Shown here: positions 61,930 through 64,000 of the stretch, piece by piece
Layout of the letters: each line of letters opens with the position of its first letter
Numbering within the stretch: position 1 is the first letter of the stretch
Origin: Nocardia ignorata NBRC 108230
GTDB taxonomy: Bacteria; Actinomycetota; Actinomycetes; Mycobacteriales; Mycobacteriaceae
Reading direction: 5' to 3'
Assembly: GCF_001612905.1 (NCBI RefSeq)
Contig: NZ_BDBI01000023.1
Span: 62,001 to 126,000, forward strand
Length of the DNA stretch: 64,000 nucleotides
The notes under the pieces: model-generated
The model's database searches: none
Seen by the model: the letters and a program-made list of their open reading frames with translations, nothing else
What the model was told of the DNA's origin: nothing
Position numbers and translations under genes: made by a program

Positions 61930-62400
61930 TCACTGCACCCGGTCGCGGGCAGGCTGCTGCTGGTCGTCGGACTCGTCTTCGATGTAGACGTCGTTGACGT
62001 TGATGTTGACCTCGACGACCTCGAGTCCGGTCATCTGCTCGATGGCCGTGATCACGTTGCGGCGCACCGCGCGCGCCAATTCGGCGATGGCGACGCCGTA
62101 TTCGACGACGAGTTCCAGGTCGACGGCGGCCTGCTTCTCGCCGACCTCGACCGAGACACCCTGGCCGATGCTCGAGGAAGCGCCCGGAATGCGGTCGCGC
62201 AGTGCGCCGATCGCGCGGGCGGTGCCACCACCGAGGGCGTAGACGCCGCGCACCTCACGTGCCGCGAGTCCCGCGATCTTCTGGACAACGGTATCGGCGA
62301 TGGTCGTCGTGCCCTGGTCGGTCGCCAGCGCCCCCGTACCCTTGCCCGGTGCGCCGGTCTTCTCGACGGCCTTGCTGTTCTCGGTGTTCGTGCTGGTCAT
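61930..62400 (-). CDS. Asp23/Gls24-family protein
   Basis: 156 residues. A disordered N-terminus of about 28 residues (NTENSKAVEKTGAPGKGTGAL) precedes the full Asp23 domain: TTIADTVVQKIAGLAAREVRGVYALGGGTARAIGAL, VSVEVGEKQAAVDLELVVEYGVAIAELARAVRRNVITAIEQMTGLEVVEVNINVNDVYIED. This is the most canonical Asp23 in the operon. The acidic tail ends in DDQQQPARD. GGAGGAA lies before ATG 62400. A 73-base gap upstream is the only sizeable one in the operon and may hold an internal promoter. Confidence 0.92.
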   Translation of the reverse strand: MTSTNTENSKAVEKTGAPGKGTGALATDQGTTTIADTVVQKIAGLAAREVRGVYALGGGTARAIGALRDRIPGASSSIGQGVSVEVGEKQAAVDLELVVEYGVAIAELARAVRRNVITAIEQMTGLEVVEVNINVNDVYIEDESDDQQQPARDRVQ

Positions 62401-62473
62401 AGCTTCCTCCGATGGTGTTGTGCTCCAACATTTCTCGAACTAACACTGGTAGGACACCGTGGCCGGGGATTCG

Positions 62474-62809
62474 TCACGGGCGGGGAACGTGATCTGGATC
62501 GCTCCCGCCGGCAACGGTTTCGGCGTGCAGGTCGACGACATGGATCCGCAACCCCGCGCCTGCCCACGGGGTTTCGTCGAGCAGCGGGCGAATCGCGGCT
62601 TCCAGCTTGTCGATCAGCGGACGCAGCGGCAAACTTGCGGCTACCACGCGCAACTGCACCGCCGTCTCATCGAGATCCACCGCCGAGCTGCCCGCGTTCC
62701 ACGGCAGCCAGCGGCTGTTCTCCAAGCCCATCGGGACAGCGGGATGCACGCCGTCGACGGCATCGATGGCCGCGACGATCCGGTCGATCAATTCGGTCTC
62801 ACCGCTCAC
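62474..62809 (-). CDS. Small protein in the Asp23 operon, possibly a divergent Asp23-like fold
   Basis: 111 residues from GTG 62809, which overlaps the upstream Asp23 stop by four bases. The sequence (ELIDRIVAAIDAVDGVHPAVPMGLENSRWLPWN, AVQLRVVAASLPLRPLIDKLEAAIRPLLDETPWAGAGLRIHVVDLHAE) shows the strand-helix order of Asp23: two exposed strands then a helix and a final V-V-DL strand. No family is certain. Its position and overlap make a role in the complex very likely. Confidence 0.75.
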   Translation of the reverse strand: MSGETELIDRIVAAIDAVDGVHPAVPMGLENSRWLPWNAGSSAVDLDETAVQLRVVAASLPLRPLIDKLEAAIRPLLDETPWAGAGLRIHVVDLHAETVAGGSDPDHVPRP

Positions 62810-63183
62810 GATCGCCCCGGTTCGATATCGAGTACCCACACCGTCACCTCGTCGACCTCGGCGCCGGTGTCTTCGGTGACCGCTCGCGCGACAGCCTGCT
62901 GCACCGCCCGGCCGACCTCGCCGACATGCGCCGACGCCGTCAGCGCCAGATCGACCTGGAGGCTGAGCAACCCGCCGGTCCGCCGCACCCGGACACCGGC
63001 GGAAGCGGCGGGTTCCTGTCCGATCCAGAGCTGGCGTCCGGTGCGGGCGAGCTGACCGACCAGGCCGAGTACGCCGGGCTCGAGCCGGGCGACCCCGGAC
63101 ACCGCGGTCGCCGCCCGCGCAGCGACCGCGGCGATCACGGCGTCGCCGACGATCAATTCGGTTTCGGGGAGCATGCCGGTCAC
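62806..63183 (-). CDS. Asp23/Gls24-family protein
   Basis: 125 residues. The domain begins PETELIVGDAVIAAVAARAATAVSGVARLEPGVLGLVGQLARTGRQLW and ends LLSLQVDLALTASAHVGEVGRAVQQAVARAVTEDTGAEVDEVTVWVLDIEPG. GTG 63183 has AGGAGG upstream and overlaps the anti-sigma gene stop by four bases (GTGA). It is the second protein after the sigma factor in the operon. Confidence 0.88.
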   Translation of the reverse strand: MTGMLPETELIVGDAVIAAVAARAATAVSGVARLEPGVLGLVGQLARTGRQLWIGQEPAASAGVRVRRTGGLLSLQVDLALTASAHVGEVGRAVQQAVARAVTEDTGAEVDEVTVWVLDIEPGRS

Positions 63184-63752
63184 CGGTCCTCCTCGTAGAG
63201 GTCGACAACGGTGAGGTCGAGCCTGCCCAGGTGCACGCCGACCCGTGCGGTGGCCGCGGCGCGCACCCGCTCGCGCACCAGCGAGACGACGTCCTCGATG
63301 CGCGGCACGCCGTGGCGCACGGCGATGGTCATGTCTACGGCGATCACCTGCTCGCCGTTCGCGCCGGGTTCGCTGCTCTGCACCCGGCAACCGCGGGCGC
63401 GCACGCCGTCGACGGTGTCGGCCGCGAACCGCAGCACAACGGCCACCGCCTGCTCGCTGACCTGGATGGCGCCGGGATGAGGTGTGTCGAGTGTGAGGGT
63501 GCGGCCACGGCGCACATCGGCGCGCACGGCCGACATGATGCGCCCGAACAGGTCGGGTGGGGGTGGGTCGGGTTCCTCGATCAGTTCGCGGGTGGCCGTG
63601 CGCAGGGTCAGCAGGCTCTCCCTGGCCGCGGCGCACTGCGGGCACGTCGCCTCGTGGCTGTCGACGTCGTTGTCGTCGAGTCGTTCCCACACCTGTTCGA
63701 GACCGCGTCCGCACGGGAGCAGGTAGTCGTTGTCGTTGTGGGTCACCGCCAT
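63180..63752 (-). CDS. Anti-sigma zinc-finger domain fused to an Asp23-like domain
   Basis: 190 residues. The N-terminal about 60 residues form a ZAS-type anti-sigma domain, with HEATCPQC (His33, Cys37, Cys40: Hx3Cx2C) and an upstream Cys14. A Pro-rich linker (EEPDPPPPDLFGRI) follows. The C-terminal half (GRTLTLDTPHPGAIQVSEQAVAVVLRFAADTVDGVRARGCRVQ, VIAVDMTIAVRHGVPRIEDVVSLVRERVRAAATARVG, LDLTVVDLYEED) is an Asp23-like domain. It lacks a membrane helix, so the sensor domain itself is Asp23-like. It overlaps the sigma gene by 10 bases, the usual sigma/anti-sigma coupling. Confidence 0.85.
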   Translation of the reverse strand: MAVTHNDNDYLLPCGRGLEQVWERLDDNDVDSHEATCPQCAAARESLLTLRTATRELIEEPDPPPPDLFGRIMSAVRADVRRGRTLTLDTPHPGAIQVSEQAVAVVLRFAADTVDGVRARGCRVQSSEPGANGEQVIAVDMTIAVRHGVPRIEDVVSLVRERVRAAATARVGVHLGRLDLTVVDLYEEDR

Positions 63753-64000
63753 GGCTTCATCACCTCTGCCAGTTGGGCTCGGGCACGCGCGATCCGTCCG
63801 CGCACCGCAGTGCTGTTGGTGCCGACGATCTCGGCGATCTCGTCATAGGAACGGCCGTGCACTTCGCGCAGCAGCCAGCAGGCCCGCTGTTCGGGCGTGA
63901 GCAGTTGCAGCGCGTCGGTCAGCGCGGCCATCTGGCTGCTCACCTCGGTGGCGTGATCGGGTCGGGTGTCGGTGCGAGTCGACGCCGTGGTGTCGGGGTC
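63743..64000 (-). CDS. ECF-type RNA polymerase sigma factor, N-terminus beyond window
   Basis: The visible C-terminal 85 residues hold sigma region 4: ALTDALQLLTPEQRACWLLREVHGRSYDEIAEIVGTNSTAVRGRIARARAQLAEVM, a typical region 4.2 helix-turn-helix. The frame is open to the window edge, so regions 2 and the start are outside. It is the first gene of the Asp23 operon and overlaps the anti-sigma gene by 10 bases. It probably activates its own operon in response to envelope stress sensed by the fused anti-sigma/Asp23 protein. Confidence 0.85.
   Translation of the reverse strand, partial: DPDTTASTRTDTRPDHATEVSSQMAALTDALQLLTPEQRACWLLREVHGRSYDEIAEIVGTNSTAVRGRIARARAQLAEVMKPWR

Overview
This window is chromosomal DNA from a very GC-rich mycolic-acid-type actinomycete, most likely Nocardia or a close relative. 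The evidence is the codon bias, frequent GTG starts, a mycobactin/nocobactin-type siderophore starter locus, a resuscitation-promoting factor, SepH, and many small actinobacterial DUF proteins. From about 22.7 kb to 55.6 kb the gene content recalls, from memory, the M. tuberculosis Rv0861c-Rv0896 region (XPB helicase, helicase-associated protein, rpf, cspB, an MFS protein, DUF3027, DUF2530, MarR, TrmH, DUF2537, SepH, serC, citA, gltA2). I saw no tRNA, rRNA, CRISPR array, insertion sequence or prophage.

Layout. 1-2.35 kb: PlsB-type acyltransferase, cut by the left edge. 2.4-9.6 kb: iron-regulated salicylate synthase, aryl-AMP ligase and an ArCP-Cy-A-PCP NRPS, with IdeR/DmdR-like boxes. 9.6-13.3 kb: SDR, CMD-family protein behind an ECF41-like promoter, an NmrA-like reductase behind a MerR-type promoter, and a DAHP synthase behind an aromatic leader peptide and attenuator. 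13.3-22.3 kb: two LysE exporters, HrpB helicase, methyltransferase, acetyltransferase, an ECF41-type sigma factor, a DapC-like aminotransferase and a TRIC-like channel. 22.6-30.6 kb: a long palindrome, XPB helicase, M1 peptidase, lipoprotein and helicase-associated protein. 30.6-32.5 kb: rpf under a CRP-like site and a probable c-di-AMP riboswitch, then cspB. 32.6-40.4 kb: DUF2771, MFS, glutaminyl cyclase, DUF3027 and a sacsin-like GHKL protein. 40.4-50.6 kb: TetR/ceramidase pair, small membrane proteins, MarR, TrmH, SepH, SerC and a VapBC module. 50.7-56.1 kb: two citrate synthases, PdxH, MFS and FKBP. 56.1-60.2 kb: two paralogous secreted proteins with matching leaders around a Uma2 protein and a YhgE-ectodomain-like lipoprotein.

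60.3-64 kb: a tightly overlapped operon read right to left. It encodes an ECF sigma factor (cut by the right edge), an anti-sigma zinc finger fused to an Asp23-like domain, several Asp23/Gls24 proteins, a DUF2273-like peptide, a DUF6286 membrane protein and AmaP. It looks like a self-regulated envelope or alkaline-stress module and is the best candidate here for an under-described system.

All family names are assigned by reading motifs, without database searches. Comparisons with other genomes are from memory.
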